A stretch of DNA of 64,000 nucleotides from assembly GCF_000718785.1 (NCBI RefSeq), contig NZ_JOCA01000009.1:62001-126000 (forward strand), in the 5' to 3' direction. The notes beneath the pieces were generated by a model that was not told where the DNA came from, did no database searches, and saw only the letters and a program-made list of their open reading frames with translations. This stretch comes from Streptomyces sp. NRRL WC-3626 (lineage in GTDB: Bacteria; Actinomycetota; Actinomycetes; Streptomycetales; Streptomycetaceae). The position numbers and the translations under genes are program-made. Each line of letters opens with the position of its first letter. Within the stretch, counting starts at the first letter, position 1. Positions 14,207 to 23,033 of this stretch are shown here, piece after piece.

Positions 14207-16414
14207 TCAGTTCAGGCCTCGGTCCTCGTCGAGGTCGCGACCTGCGCAGATGGCCAGAACATCGGCCCCGTAGCGGCCCAGCTTGCGCATCCCCACCCCG
14301 GGGATCCTGGCCAGCGCGTGCTCCTCGTCGGGGACCGTCTCCGCGATGGCCATCAGCGTCTTGTCGGTGAAGACGCAGAAGGCCGGCTGCCCGCTGCGCT
14401 CCGCCTGTCCGGCGCGCCAGTCCCGGAGCCGCTCGTACAGACCCTCGTCCATGTCGGAGGGGCAGTCCTCGCAGCGCATCAGCTTCATCTCGCCCGCGTC
14501 GGTCAGCGTGCGGCCGCACACCCGGCAGCGGGCGGGACTGCGCTGTCTGCGCCGCGGGCCCGGGGCCACCGGGGCGGACGCCGTCGCGGCCGAGCCGCGC
14601 TCCACACCTCCCGCGCCGGACGTGCCGCCACGGCCCGCGGCACCGCTGGAGCCGGGGCGCAGTCCGTCGAGGAAGCGGCTGGGCCGGCGGTTCGGCCGGC
14701 TGCCGGGTGAGCGGGAGAGCGCCCAGGAGAGATGGAGACGCTCACGAGCGCGGGTGACACCGACATAGAGGAGGCGGCGCTCCTCCTCTATCTGTTCGTC
14801 GGTCTTTGCGTAGGTGATCGGCATCATGCCCTCGGCGACGCCGACCAGGAAGACGACGTCCCACTCCAGTCCCTTGGCCGAGTGCAGGGAGGCGAGGGTG
14901 ACGCCCTGCACCGTCGGGGCGTGCTGGGCGCCGGCCCGCTCGTCGAGTTCGGCGACGAGGTCGGCGAGGGTCACGCCCGGTCGCGCGGCGGCGAAGTCCT
15001 GGGCGAGGTGCACCAGCGCGGCCAGTGACTCCCAGCGCTCGCGGACCGCTCCCGAACCGGCCGGCGGCTGCGGCGTCCAGCCCTCGCCGGAGAGCACGGC
15101 ACGCACCTGGGAGGGCAGGTCGGGGGCGTCGTCGAGGAGCGCGTCGTTGCCGCCGAAGCGGGCCGCGCCGCGCAGGGCGATACCGGCCTTGCGCACCTCG
15201 GGACGGTCGAAGAACCGTTCGGCGCCGCGCAGCTGGTAGGGCACCCCGGCATCGGCGAGGGCCTGCTCATAGGTCTCGGACTGGCCGTTCGTCCGGAACA
15301 GGACGGCGATCTCGCTCGCCGGGACCCCCGCGTCGATCAGCTCACGGATACGGCGGGCGGCACCCTCCGCCTCGGCGGGCTCGTCGGGGTACTCGGTGAA
15401 GACCGGCTCGGTCCCCGCGGCACGCTGCGAGACGAGTTCCAGCCGGTGGTCGGCGGCGCGGCCGCGGGCCTGGGCGAGCAGGCCGTTCGCCAGGTGGACG
15501 ACCTGCGGGGTGGAGCGGTAGTCGCGGACCAGCTTGACGACGGTGGCCCCGGGATGGCGCATGCGGAAGTCGAGCAGATGGTCGGGGGTTGCGCCCGTGA
15601 ACGAGTAGATCGTCTGGCTGGCGTCGCCGACCACGCACAGGTTCTCCCGCTCGCCGAGCCACAGCTCCAGCAGGCGCTGCTGGAGCGGGCTGACGTCCTG
15701 GTACTCGTCGACGACGAAGTGCTGGTACTGGGCGCGGACCTGCTCGGCGATGTCGCGGCGGTCCTGCAGGACGGCGACGGTCAGGAGCAGCACGTCCTCG
15801 AAGTCGATGACGACGCGCTCCCGCTTGAGCTCCTCGTAGGCGGAGTACAGCTGGGCGATCTCGGCGGGGTCGCGGGGAACGTCCCGGCCGGCCTTGGCCG
15901 CGGCTGCCGCGTAGTCGCCCGGGACGGTCTGAGTGACCTTGGACCATTCGATCTCCGCGGTGACGTCCCGCAGCTCTCCCCGGTCGAGCCGGATGCGGCA
16001 GGCCGCGGCCGCGTCGGCGACCAGTTGTATCTTCCGGTCGACGAGCCGGGGCAGGGAACCGCCGATCGCCTTCGGCCAGAAGTACTGGAGCTGGCGCAGC
16101 GCCGCCGAGTGGAAGGTACGGGCCTGGACCCCCACCGCGCCGAGCTGCCGCAGCCGGCCACGCATCTCCCCGGCGGCGCGGTTGGTGAAGGTGACGGCGA
16201 GGACGCTGGACGGCTGGAGGATCCCGGCGCGTACGCCGTAGGCGATCCGGTGGGTGATCGCCCGGGTCTTGCCCGTACCGGCGCCGGCCAGCACGCACAC
16301 CGGGCCCTGCAGGGCGGTGGCCACGGCGCGCTGCTCGGGGTCGAGCCCGTCGAGCACCGCGTCGGCCGAGTCCGGTACCTGTGGGAAGAGGGTGGAGTGC
16401 GTTGCTGCTGTCAC
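14207..16414 (-). CDS. uvrD2: ATP-dependent DNA helicase UvrD2
   Basis: A 735-residue superfamily 1A helicase. Motif I is AGAGTGKTRAITH and the DEYQD Walker B (VVDEYQDVSPLQQRLLELW) follows. SLHSAKGLEWDVVFLVG is motif V, and YVGVTRARERLHLSW is motif VI. After the motor come a tetracysteine region (CRVC...CEDC) and a C-terminal HRDC domain (HALARIPGVGMRKLGRYG), the combination that defines actinobacterial UvrD2. The chosen start is the GTG at 16414 (VTAATHSTLF); longer starts add a repetitive tail. It is divergent from mycoredoxin. In mycobacteria UvrD2 is essential and its helicase core suffices. Confidence 0.93.
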   Translation of the reverse strand: MTAATHSTLFPQVPDSADAVLDGLDPEQRAVATALQGPVCVLAGAGTGKTRAITHRIAYGVRAGILQPSSVLAVTFTNRAAGEMRGRLRQLGAVGVQARTFHSAALRQLQYFWPKAIGGSLPRLVDRKIQLVADAAAACRIRLDRGELRDVTAEIEWSKVTQTVPGDYAAAAAKAGRDVPRDPAEIAQLYSAYEELKRERVVIDFEDVLLLTVAVLQDRRDIAEQVRAQYQHFVVDEYQDVSPLQQRLLELWLGERENLCVVGDASQTIYSFTGATPDHLLDFRMRHPGATVVKLVRDYRSTPQVVHLANGLLAQARGRAADHRLELVSQRAAGTEPVFTEYPDEPAEAEGAARRIRELIDAGVPASEIAVLFRTNGQSETYEQALADAGVPYQLRGAERFFDRPEVRKAGIALRGAARFGGNDALLDDAPDLPSQVRAVLSGEGWTPQPPAGSGAVRERWESLAALVHLAQDFAAARPGVTLADLVAELDERAGAQHAPTVQGVTLASLHSAKGLEWDVVFLVGVAEGMMPITYAKTDEQIEEERRLLYVGVTRARERLHLSWALSRSPGSRPNRRPSRFLDGLRPGSSGAAGRGGTSGAGGVERGSAATASAPVAPGPRRRQRSPARCRVCGRTLTDAGEMKLMRCEDCPSDMDEGLYERLRDWRAGQAERSGQPAFCVFTDKTLMAIAETVPDEEHALARIPGVGMRKLGRYGADVLAICAGRDLDEDRGLN

Positions 16415-16647
16415 ACAGCCATGCTGCCAGGTCGCCGGAGTCGGGTGAGCCGGTTGTCCACAGGGAGGCCCTCGCAGTCGTACTGATGCGGCGGGCATCA
16501 CGCGAGTCGACGCGGCGGGCATCACACGGACCGACGCGGCGGCCGTCACGCGGGAGCCGTGGGGCGCCCGGTGGGAATGTCTGCGCTTTCAAGTACGTTC
16601 TCTGAGCACCGAGGACTTCCCCGAGCCGCCGAAGGAGCGCGAGAGGC

Positions 16648-16890
16648 ATGCAGGGCACTGTGACGATGTACAGCACCACGTGGTGCGGTTACTGCCGTCG
16701 GCTGAAGAGCCAGATGGACCGTGAGGGCATCGCGTACACCGAGATCAACATCGAGCAGGACCCGGAGTCCGCGGCCTTCGTGGAGAAGGCGAACGGCGGA
16801 AACCAGACGGTGCCCACCGTCCTCTTCCCCGACGGTTCGACGCTCACCAACCCGTCACTGGCGCAGGTGAAGCAGAAGGTCGGCGTCTGA
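16648..16890 (+). CDS. mrx1: Mycoredoxin (glutaredoxin-like)
   Basis: An 80-residue thioredoxin-fold oxidoreductase with the active site CGYC in TTWCGYCRRLKSQM, the cis-proline TVPTVLFPDG, and no signal peptide. Mycoredoxins reduce mycothiol mixed disulfides in actinobacteria, which use mycothiol rather than glutathione. The ATG at 16648 follows GAGAGGC. It stands alone between divergent UvrD2 and convergent NudC, with a strong terminator just after it. Confidence 0.93.
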   Translation: MQGTVTMYSTTWCGYCRRLKSQMDREGIAYTEINIEQDPESAAFVEKANGGNQTVPTVLFPDGSTLTNPSLAQVKQKVGV

Positions 16891-16902
16891 GCGGTTCGCA
16901 CG

Positions 16903-16949
16903 GAGCGGGGTGGCCCCCTCATCCTCATCGGGAGGGGGCCACCCCGCTC
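16903..16949. terminator. 18-bp perfect bidirectional hairpin
   Basis: The arm at 16903-16920 pairs perfectly with 16932-16949 around an 11-base loop. It lies between convergent mycoredoxin and nudC and probably ends both transcripts. Confidence 0.88.
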
Positions 16950-16963
16950 TGTCGTGCCCGGGT

Positions 16964-17908
16964 TCAGAAGGCGCTGCGGGTCGGCAGTTCCTTGCCGTAC
17001 CAGCGTTCGATCAGACGGGCCGCGATGGAGATGCCGTACGGCGGCAGGACCTCGCCGGACTCGAAGGCGGCGCCGAGCGCGTCGCGGGAGAACCAGCGGG
17101 CCTCGTGGATCTCGTCGCCGTCGACGTTGATCTCGGTCGAGGTGGCGCGGGCGGTGAAGCCCAGCATGAGGCTGGAGGGGAAGGGCCAGGGCTGGCTGGC
17201 GATGTACTCGACCTCGCCGATGCCGATGCCGACCTCCTCGTGGACCTCGCGGCGCACCGACTGCTCGATGGACTCGCCCGGCTCGACGAATCCGGCGAGC
17301 GTGGAGAAGCGGCCCTCGGGCCAGTGCATCTGGCGGCCGAGCAGGATGCGGTCCTGGTCGTCGACGACGGCCATGATCACCGCGGGGTCGGTGCGCGGGT
17401 AGTGCTCGGCACCGCAGGCGGGGCAGCGGCGGATGTGGCCGGCGGCGGCGATGACGGTGCGCTCGCCGCAGCGGGAGCAGAAACGGTGCAGCCGCTGCCA
17501 GTTCTCCAGGGCGACCGCGTGCACCATCAGGCCGGCCTCGCGCGGCGACAGGAGCAGTCCGGCCTCGCGCAGGCCCGCCGGGCGGGCGGAGTCGTCCATG
17601 CGGCCGGGCAGGGAGTCCTTCTGGAGGGCGAAGTAGCTGACGCCGTCCTCGTCGTTGCCCAGGAAGTAGCGGTGGGCCTCGGTGAGCGGGGCCTCGAAGG
17701 ACGGCGTCATGACGAGTTCGGTACGCCCGTCCGCGGTCTCGTCGATGAGGACCTGGCCGCCGGAGACCACGAAGCAGCGCGTCGAGGGGTGGCTCCACGC
17801 CGCCGCGAGCCATGCCTCGTCGAGCCGGTGGTGGGCGGCGCGGTCGATGCCGCTCGGGAGGGTGAGCGAGATGGGTCGGTCGGCGGTGTGGTCGGTCCAG
17901 GTGGTCAC
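16964..17908 (-). CDS. nudC: NAD(+) diphosphatase NudC
   Basis: A 314-residue Nudix hydrolase acting on NAD(H), with a possible role in NAD-cap removal from RNA. It has a central zinc ribbon (CSRC and CPAC), a complete Nudix box (GFVEPGESIEQSVRREVHEEVGI, given here as the G-x5-E-x7-REVHEEVGI core), and the diagnostic downstream SQPWPFP motif for NADH pyrophosphatases. The GTG at 17908 has GGAAG upstream. It is the last gene of an adnA-adnB-M20-nudC minus-strand unit, 131 bases after the peptidase. An isoniazid-related role is known for the mycobacterial homologue. Confidence 0.93.
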   Translation of the reverse strand: MTTWTDHTADRPISLTLPSGIDRAAHHRLDEAWLAAAWSHPSTRCFVVSGGQVLIDETADGRTELVMTPSFEAPLTEAHRYFLGNDEDGVSYFALQKDSLPGRMDDSARPAGLREAGLLLSPREAGLMVHAVALENWQRLHRFCSRCGERTVIAAAGHIRRCPACGAEHYPRTDPAVIMAVVDDQDRILLGRQMHWPEGRFSTLAGFVEPGESIEQSVRREVHEEVGIGIGEVEYIASQPWPFPSSLMLGFTARATSTEINVDGDEIHEARWFSRDALGAAFESGEVLPPYGISIAARLIERWYGKELPTRSAF

Positions 17909-18039
17909 AGGTGCTTCCAACTCCCCCGGTGGATGGGATTGGTTCGGCGGTACGGACGGCGGGGGCACCGGGGCCCGCGCGGTGGCGGGGCTCTTCCAGT
18001 GTGCCCCGCGCGGGGCTCCGGTTCGGGCGGCGCGGGAGA

Positions 18040-19452
18040 TCAGGGGGCGTGCCGCCAGTGCTCGGCGAGGTCGCCCCACAGGTACGCGCTGGTCTCGACG
18101 CCTTTGAGGAGCAGGTCCAGGTCGACCTTCTCGTTCGGGGCGTGCCAGCCGTCGGACGGGACGGAGATGCCGAGGAACAGGACCGGTGCGCCGAGGACGT
18201 CCTGGAGGTCGGCGGCCGGTCCGGAGCCGCCCTCGCGGGTGAAGCGGACGGGGGTGCCGAAGGCGCGGCCCATCGCGCGGACCACGGACCGCAGGGCCGG
18301 GTGGTCCAGTGGGGTCAGGCAGGGGCGCGTGGCCGGGCTGAAGGTGATCTCGTGGCGGATGCCGTCGGGAAGCTGTGCGGGAACCCAGTCGCCGACGGCC
18401 TTGCGTACGTGTTCGGGGTCCTGGCCGGCGACCAGGCGGAAGGACAGCTTCACCATGGCGGAGGACGGGATGATCGTCTTGCTGCCGGGTCCCTGGTAGC
18501 CGCCGCCGATGCCGTTGACCTCGGCGGTGGGGCGGGCCCAGACGCGCTCCAGGGTGCTGTAGCCGGCTTCGCCCCGCGTGCCGTGGGACTTGGCGGTGCG
18601 CAGCCAGCGCTCCTCGTCGAAGGGCAGCTCGGCGAAGAGTTCGCGTTCGCGGCCGGTGAGCTCGACGACACCGTCGTAGAAGCCGGGGATCGCCACGCGC
18701 GCGTGCTCGTCGTGCAGGGCGGCGACGAGGCGGGCGACGGCGGTGGCCGGGTTGGGCACCGCGCCGCCGAAGGACCCGGAGTGGATGTCCTGGTCGGGGC
18801 CGTACAGCCGGATCTCGCACTCGGCGAGGCCGCGCATGCCGGTGCACACGGTGGGGGTGTCCTCGGACCACATGCCGGTGTCGGAGACGATCACGGCGTC
18901 GGCGGTGAGCCGGTCCACGTGCTGTTCGACGAGGGCGCGGAAGTGCGGGGAGCCGGACTCCTCCTCGCCCTCGATCAGCAGTTTCAGATGGACGGCCGGG
19001 GCGGTGCGGCCGGTGGCGGCGAGGTGGGCGCGGACGCCGAGGGTGTGGAAGAACACCTGGCCCTTGTCGTCGGCGGCGCCGCGCGCGTAGAGGCGGCCGT
19101 CGCGGACGACGGGGGCGAAGGGCTCGCTGTCCCAGCCGTCCTCGCGGGCGGCGGGCTGCACGTCGTGGTGGCCGTAGACCAGCACGGTGGGTGCTGCGGG
19201 GTCGTCGGAGGGCCACTCGGCGTAGACGGCCGGGGCGCCGGGGGTGGGCCAGACCTCGACGGTGGGGAAGCCGGTCTCCTCGAGTTTCGCGGCGAGCCAG
19301 TCGGCGCTGCGGCGCACGTCGGGCGCGTGGTCGGGCTGGGCCGAGACGGACGGGATGCGCAGCCACTCGGTGAGGTCGTCGAGGAAGGCGACGCGGTGCT
19401 GTGCGATGTACGTACGGACGGCGCTGACGGCAGTGTCAACGGGCTGGCTCAT
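18040..19452 (-). CDS. M20 family dipeptidase
   Basis: A 470-residue metallopeptidase of the M20/M25/M40 family. Visible metal-site motifs are VYGHHDVQP, ARGAADDKGQ with the bridging Asp, and EGEEESGS with the general-base glutamate. The dimerisation domain lies in the middle and the C-terminal catalytic part resumes at RFTREGGSGPAADL. There is no signal peptide, so it is cytoplasmic and probably hydrolyses dipeptides. The ATG at 19452 is chosen because it starts at the conserved MSQPVDTAVSAVRTYI. It begins 10 bases after adnB ends and is presumably cotranscribed. Confidence 0.9.
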   Translation of the reverse strand: MSQPVDTAVSAVRTYIAQHRVAFLDDLTEWLRIPSVSAQPDHAPDVRRSADWLAAKLEETGFPTVEVWPTPGAPAVYAEWPSDDPAAPTVLVYGHHDVQPAAREDGWDSEPFAPVVRDGRLYARGAADDKGQVFFHTLGVRAHLAATGRTAPAVHLKLLIEGEEESGSPHFRALVEQHVDRLTADAVIVSDTGMWSEDTPTVCTGMRGLAECEIRLYGPDQDIHSGSFGGAVPNPATAVARLVAALHDEHARVAIPGFYDGVVELTGRERELFAELPFDEERWLRTAKSHGTRGEAGYSTLERVWARPTAEVNGIGGGYQGPGSKTIIPSSAMVKLSFRLVAGQDPEHVRKAVGDWVPAQLPDGIRHEITFSPATRPCLTPLDHPALRSVVRAMGRAFGTPVRFTREGGSGPAADLQDVLGAPVLFLGISVPSDGWHAPNEKVDLDLLLKGVETSAYLWGDLAEHWRHAP

Positions 19453-19462
19453 GTCCTCGAGC

Positions 19463-22400
19463 CTATCGGCCCGCGCGGGTGTCCTCGGAGTGCGGTATCT
19501 CACCGGACGGCTCTTCGAGGATCAGCCGTTCCAGCTCGGCGCGGCCGGGCAGGGCGTCGTGCCGGACGACCTCGCCCGTGCGTACGTACAGGAACGCGGC
19601 CCTGACGCTCTGCGGGGGGACGCCCTGCTGTTCGGCCCACGCGAGCCGGTAGACGGCGAGCTGGAGCGGGTCGGCGTCGCGGCCCCGGCCGGTCTTCCAG
19701 TCGACGATCTCGTACGTCGTCGTGTCCCCGTCGTCCTCCTTGTAGACGGCGTCGATGCGGCCGCGGACGACACGGCCGGCGAGCGTCAGCTGGAAGGGCG
19801 CTTCCACGCGGTGGGGGGTGCGGTGGGCGTACTCGGTGCGTTCGAAGGCCTCCTTGAGGGCTTCCAGGTCGCGTTCGTCGGCGATCTCGGCGTCGCTGCC
19901 GGGCAGGTCGTCCGGGTCGAGCATGGGGAGGGTCAGTGCCTCGAAGCGGGCTTCGACCCAGGCGTGGAACCGGGTGCCGCGGCGCGCGGCCGGCTGGGGC
20001 GGGCGGGGCATGGGGCGGGCCAGTTCCTGGGCGAAGCCGTCGGGGTCGGCGGCCAGGCGGAGCAGCTGGGAGGCGGTCAGGGAGGCGGGCAGCGCGACCT
20101 CGGTGACGCTCTCGCGTGTGCGCAGCAGTTCTCCGGTGAGGGCGTCGAGGTCGCGGTCCCAGGAGGCGACGGTGCGGGCCTCCTCGGGGGTGAGCCGGGG
20201 GCGCGGCGGGTGGGCCGGTTCCGCCTCCGCCGCGGGGGCGCGCGTGGCGGCTTCCGGGGCGGTCGCCTGGTGGGGAACGGCGGGGCGGTCGGCGGTCCAG
20301 GAGTCCCAGTCGTCCGGGCCGGCGAAGGGGTCGTCCTCCCCGGGGAGGGGGTCCTCGTCGTCGGGCGGTGGCGGCCAGTCCGGGTCCTCGTAGGTGTCGG
20401 GGTCGTGTACGGCCGTGGCGGGGCCGTCCGGGTGGGCGGCGATGCGGTCGAGGTGGGCGAGGACGGTGTCGGCGGCCGCGCGGCGGCGGGTGAGGGCGGC
20501 GGCGTCGAGGGGCAGGGGCCACACCTGGTCGTCGCCGGCCCGGTGCAGGGCGGGGTTCTCCTCGCCCTCGGCGGGCTCGTCCGCCCACGCCTCGATCTCG
20601 CCGTGTCCGGCGGCGCAGTGCTCGTAGAGGGCGTGGAGGAAATCGGAGGGGCCGCGCGGCTTCTTCTGGCTGGGGCCCCACCAGTGGCCGGAGCCGAGGA
20701 GCAGGGTGCGGGGGCGGGTGAAGGTGACGTAGCCGAGGCGGAGTTCCTCGGTGTGCTGGTGGTCCTTCATGGCCTCGTGGAAGGCCTTCAGGCCCCGGGA
20801 GTCCCACGATTCGACGTCGGGCAGGGTGTCGGCGTCGCCGCGCAGCGCGTGCGGCAGCACCTTGCCCTGCGCGGTCCACTTCTCGCGTCCCTGGCTGCTG
20901 GGGAAGGTGCCGGTGACCAGTCCGGGGACGGCGACGACGTCCCATTCGAGGCCCTTGGACTTGTGCGCGGTGAGGACCTTGACGGTGTTCTCGCCGCCGG
21001 GCAGCGCGTTGTCGAGGCCCTTCTCGTACTGGGCGGCGGTGCGCAGGAAGCCGAGGAAGGCCAGGAGGGTGGCCTCGCCGTCGCCCGCGGCGAAGGAGGC
21101 GGCGACGTCGAGGAAGTTGGAGAGCGTTTCGCGGCGGCGGGCGGCGAGGGCGTGGGGGGAGGCGGAGAGCTCGACCTCCAGGCCGGTGACGGCGAGGACG
21201 CGGTGCAGGACGTCCATGAGGGGGCCGGACAGGGAGAGGCGCAGGTCGCGCAGTTCGGTGGCGAGGCGGGCGAAGCGCACGCGCGCGTCCGGTGAGAAGG
21301 GCAGTCCGTCGTCGCCGGGGCCGTCGAGGGAGACTCCCAGGAAGGTGTCGAGGGCGTCGGCGAGGGAGATCACCTCGGCCGGGTCGGTGCCCTCGACGGC
21401 CTCGGCGAGCCGCCGGTCGGGGTCGTCGCCGTCGACGCGCGCGTGGGAGACGAGCAGCCGTGCGCGCCGTCCCAGCAGGGCGAGGTCGCGGGGGCCGATG
21501 CGCCAGCGCGGACCGGTCAGCAGGCGGACGAGGGAGGCGTTGGCGCCGGGGTCCTGGAGGACCTCGCAGACGGCGACGAGGTCGGCGATCTCGGGCAGGT
21601 GCAGCAGCCCGGACAGGCCGACGACCTCAACGGGGACGTCCCGGGCGACGAGGGCGCCCTGGATCTCGGCGAAGTCGCCGGCCGTGCGGCACAGCACGGC
21701 GATCTCGCCGGGTGCCTTGCCGGTGTTCACCAGGTGGGCGACGGAGTCGGCGATCCAGTCGATCTCCTCCGCGTGGGTGGGCAGCAGGGCGCAGCGCACG
21801 GTGCCGTCGCGTTCGGCGCCGGGGGCCGGGCGGAGGGCCTCCACGCCCGCGTGCATGGCGCGCAGCGGTTCGGCGAGGCCGTTGGCGAGGTCGAGGAGGC
21901 GGCCGCCGCTGCGGCGGTTCTCGCTGAGGGACTGCCGGGTGGCGGGCCGGCCGTCGGCGCGGGCGAAGTGCTCGGGGAAGTCGTCGAGGTTGGCGACGGA
22001 GGCGCCGCGCCAGCCGTAGATCGCCTGGCAGGGGTCGCCGACGGCGGTCACGGGGTGTCCGGTGCCGCCGCCGAACAGTCCGGCCAGCAGGACGCGCTGG
22101 GCGACGGAGGTGTCCTGGTACTCGTCGAGGAGGACCACACGGAACTCGTCGCGCAGGACGCGGCCCACCTCGGGGAGGGCGGCGAGCCGGGCGGACAGGG
22201 CGATCTGGTCGCCGAAGTCGAGCAGGTCGCGTTCGCGTTTGGCGGTCCGGTAGCGCAGCACGAGGTCGGCGAGCTCGCGCCGGGCGGCGGCCGCGTCGGG
22301 GACCTTGCGCAGGTCGGCGTTGGTGAGCCTGGTGTGTTCCAGGGTGTGCAGCAGTTCGGCGTCGTGGGCGCGCAGGTCCTCGGGCCGTACGAGGTGTTCG

Positions 22401-22933
22401 GACAGCTCGGAGTCGAGGGTGAGGAGGTCGCCGACCAGGTCGGGGAAGGAGCGGGTGAGCGCCGGATAGAGGCCGGGTGCCTCGCGGAGCACCCGCGCGG
22501 CGAGCTGGTAGCGGGTGGCGTCGGCGAGAAGGCGGGAGGTCGGTTCGAGGCCGATGCGCAGGCCGTGGTCGGTCAGGAGACGGCCGGCGAAGGCGTGGTA
22601 CGTGGAGATCACCGGCTCGCCCGGGGGGTTGTCCGGGTCGATGGCGTCGGGGTCGGTGACGCCGGCCTTGATCAGTGCCTTGCGGACGCGTTCGGCGAGT
22701 TCACCGGCGGCCTTGTTGGTGAAGGTGAGGCCGAGTACCTGCTCGGGGGCGACCTGACCGGTGCCGACGAGCCAGACCACGCGTGCCGCCATCACCGTGG
22801 TCTTGCCCGACCCGGCTCCGGCCACGATCACCTGCGGGGCGGGCGGCGCGATGATGCAGGCCGTCTGCTCCGGGGTGAACGGGATCCCGAGGAGTTCCTT
22901 GAGCTGATCGGGATCGGTGAGGGGGGCGGGCAC
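19463..22933 (-). CDS. adnB: AdnB helicase-nuclease subunit
   Basis: A 1156-residue subunit of the actinobacterial AdnAB complex that resects double-strand breaks (RecBCD/AddAB counterpart). The N-terminal UvrD-like motor shows VAGAGSGKTTVMAARV, LLDEYQDTSVAQRVLL and TAHKSKGLEWDVVAVPG. The C-terminal PD-(D/E)XK nuclease shows the IVDWKTGRGRDADPLQ motif at about residues 1075-1090. Between them lies an acidic/proline-rich linker at about 840-900. It starts at the GTG at 22933, 100 bases after adnA. From memory the adnAB locus is reported as essential in Streptomyces. Confidence 0.93.
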   Translation of the reverse strand: MPAPLTDPDQLKELLGIPFTPEQTACIIAPPAPQVIVAGAGSGKTTVMAARVVWLVGTGQVAPEQVLGLTFTNKAAGELAERVRKALIKAGVTDPDAIDPDNPPGEPVISTYHAFAGRLLTDHGLRIGLEPTSRLLADATRYQLAARVLREAPGLYPALTRSFPDLVGDLLTLDSELSEHLVRPEDLRAHDAELLHTLEHTRLTNADLRKVPDAAAARRELADLVLRYRTAKRERDLLDFGDQIALSARLAALPEVGRVLRDEFRVVLLDEYQDTSVAQRVLLAGLFGGGTGHPVTAVGDPCQAIYGWRGASVANLDDFPEHFARADGRPATRQSLSENRRSGGRLLDLANGLAEPLRAMHAGVEALRPAPGAERDGTVRCALLPTHAEEIDWIADSVAHLVNTGKAPGEIAVLCRTAGDFAEIQGALVARDVPVEVVGLSGLLHLPEIADLVAVCEVLQDPGANASLVRLLTGPRWRIGPRDLALLGRRARLLVSHARVDGDDPDRRLAEAVEGTDPAEVISLADALDTFLGVSLDGPGDDGLPFSPDARVRFARLATELRDLRLSLSGPLMDVLHRVLAVTGLEVELSASPHALAARRRETLSNFLDVAASFAAGDGEATLLAFLGFLRTAAQYEKGLDNALPGGENTVKVLTAHKSKGLEWDVVAVPGLVTGTFPSSQGREKWTAQGKVLPHALRGDADTLPDVESWDSRGLKAFHEAMKDHQHTEELRLGYVTFTRPRTLLLGSGHWWGPSQKKPRGPSDFLHALYEHCAAGHGEIEAWADEPAEGEENPALHRAGDDQVWPLPLDAAALTRRRAAADTVLAHLDRIAAHPDGPATAVHDPDTYEDPDWPPPPDDEDPLPGEDDPFAGPDDWDSWTADRPAVPHQATAPEAATRAPAAEAEPAHPPRPRLTPEEARTVASWDRDLDALTGELLRTRESVTEVALPASLTASQLLRLAADPDGFAQELARPMPRPPQPAARRGTRFHAWVEARFEALTLPMLDPDDLPGSDAEIADERDLEALKEAFERTEYAHRTPHRVEAPFQLTLAGRVVRGRIDAVYKEDDGDTTTYEIVDWKTGRGRDADPLQLAVYRLAWAEQQGVPPQSVRAAFLYVRTGEVVRHDALPGRAELERLILEEPSGEIPHSEDTRAGR

Positions 22934-23033
22934 ACGGAGAATCTAACGGCGGGCACTGACAACGGATGCCGTCACAGTGCCCCGGGGGTCAAGAACCGCA
23001 GGTCGGCGCCGGTGGTGCGATGCGTCACGCCGG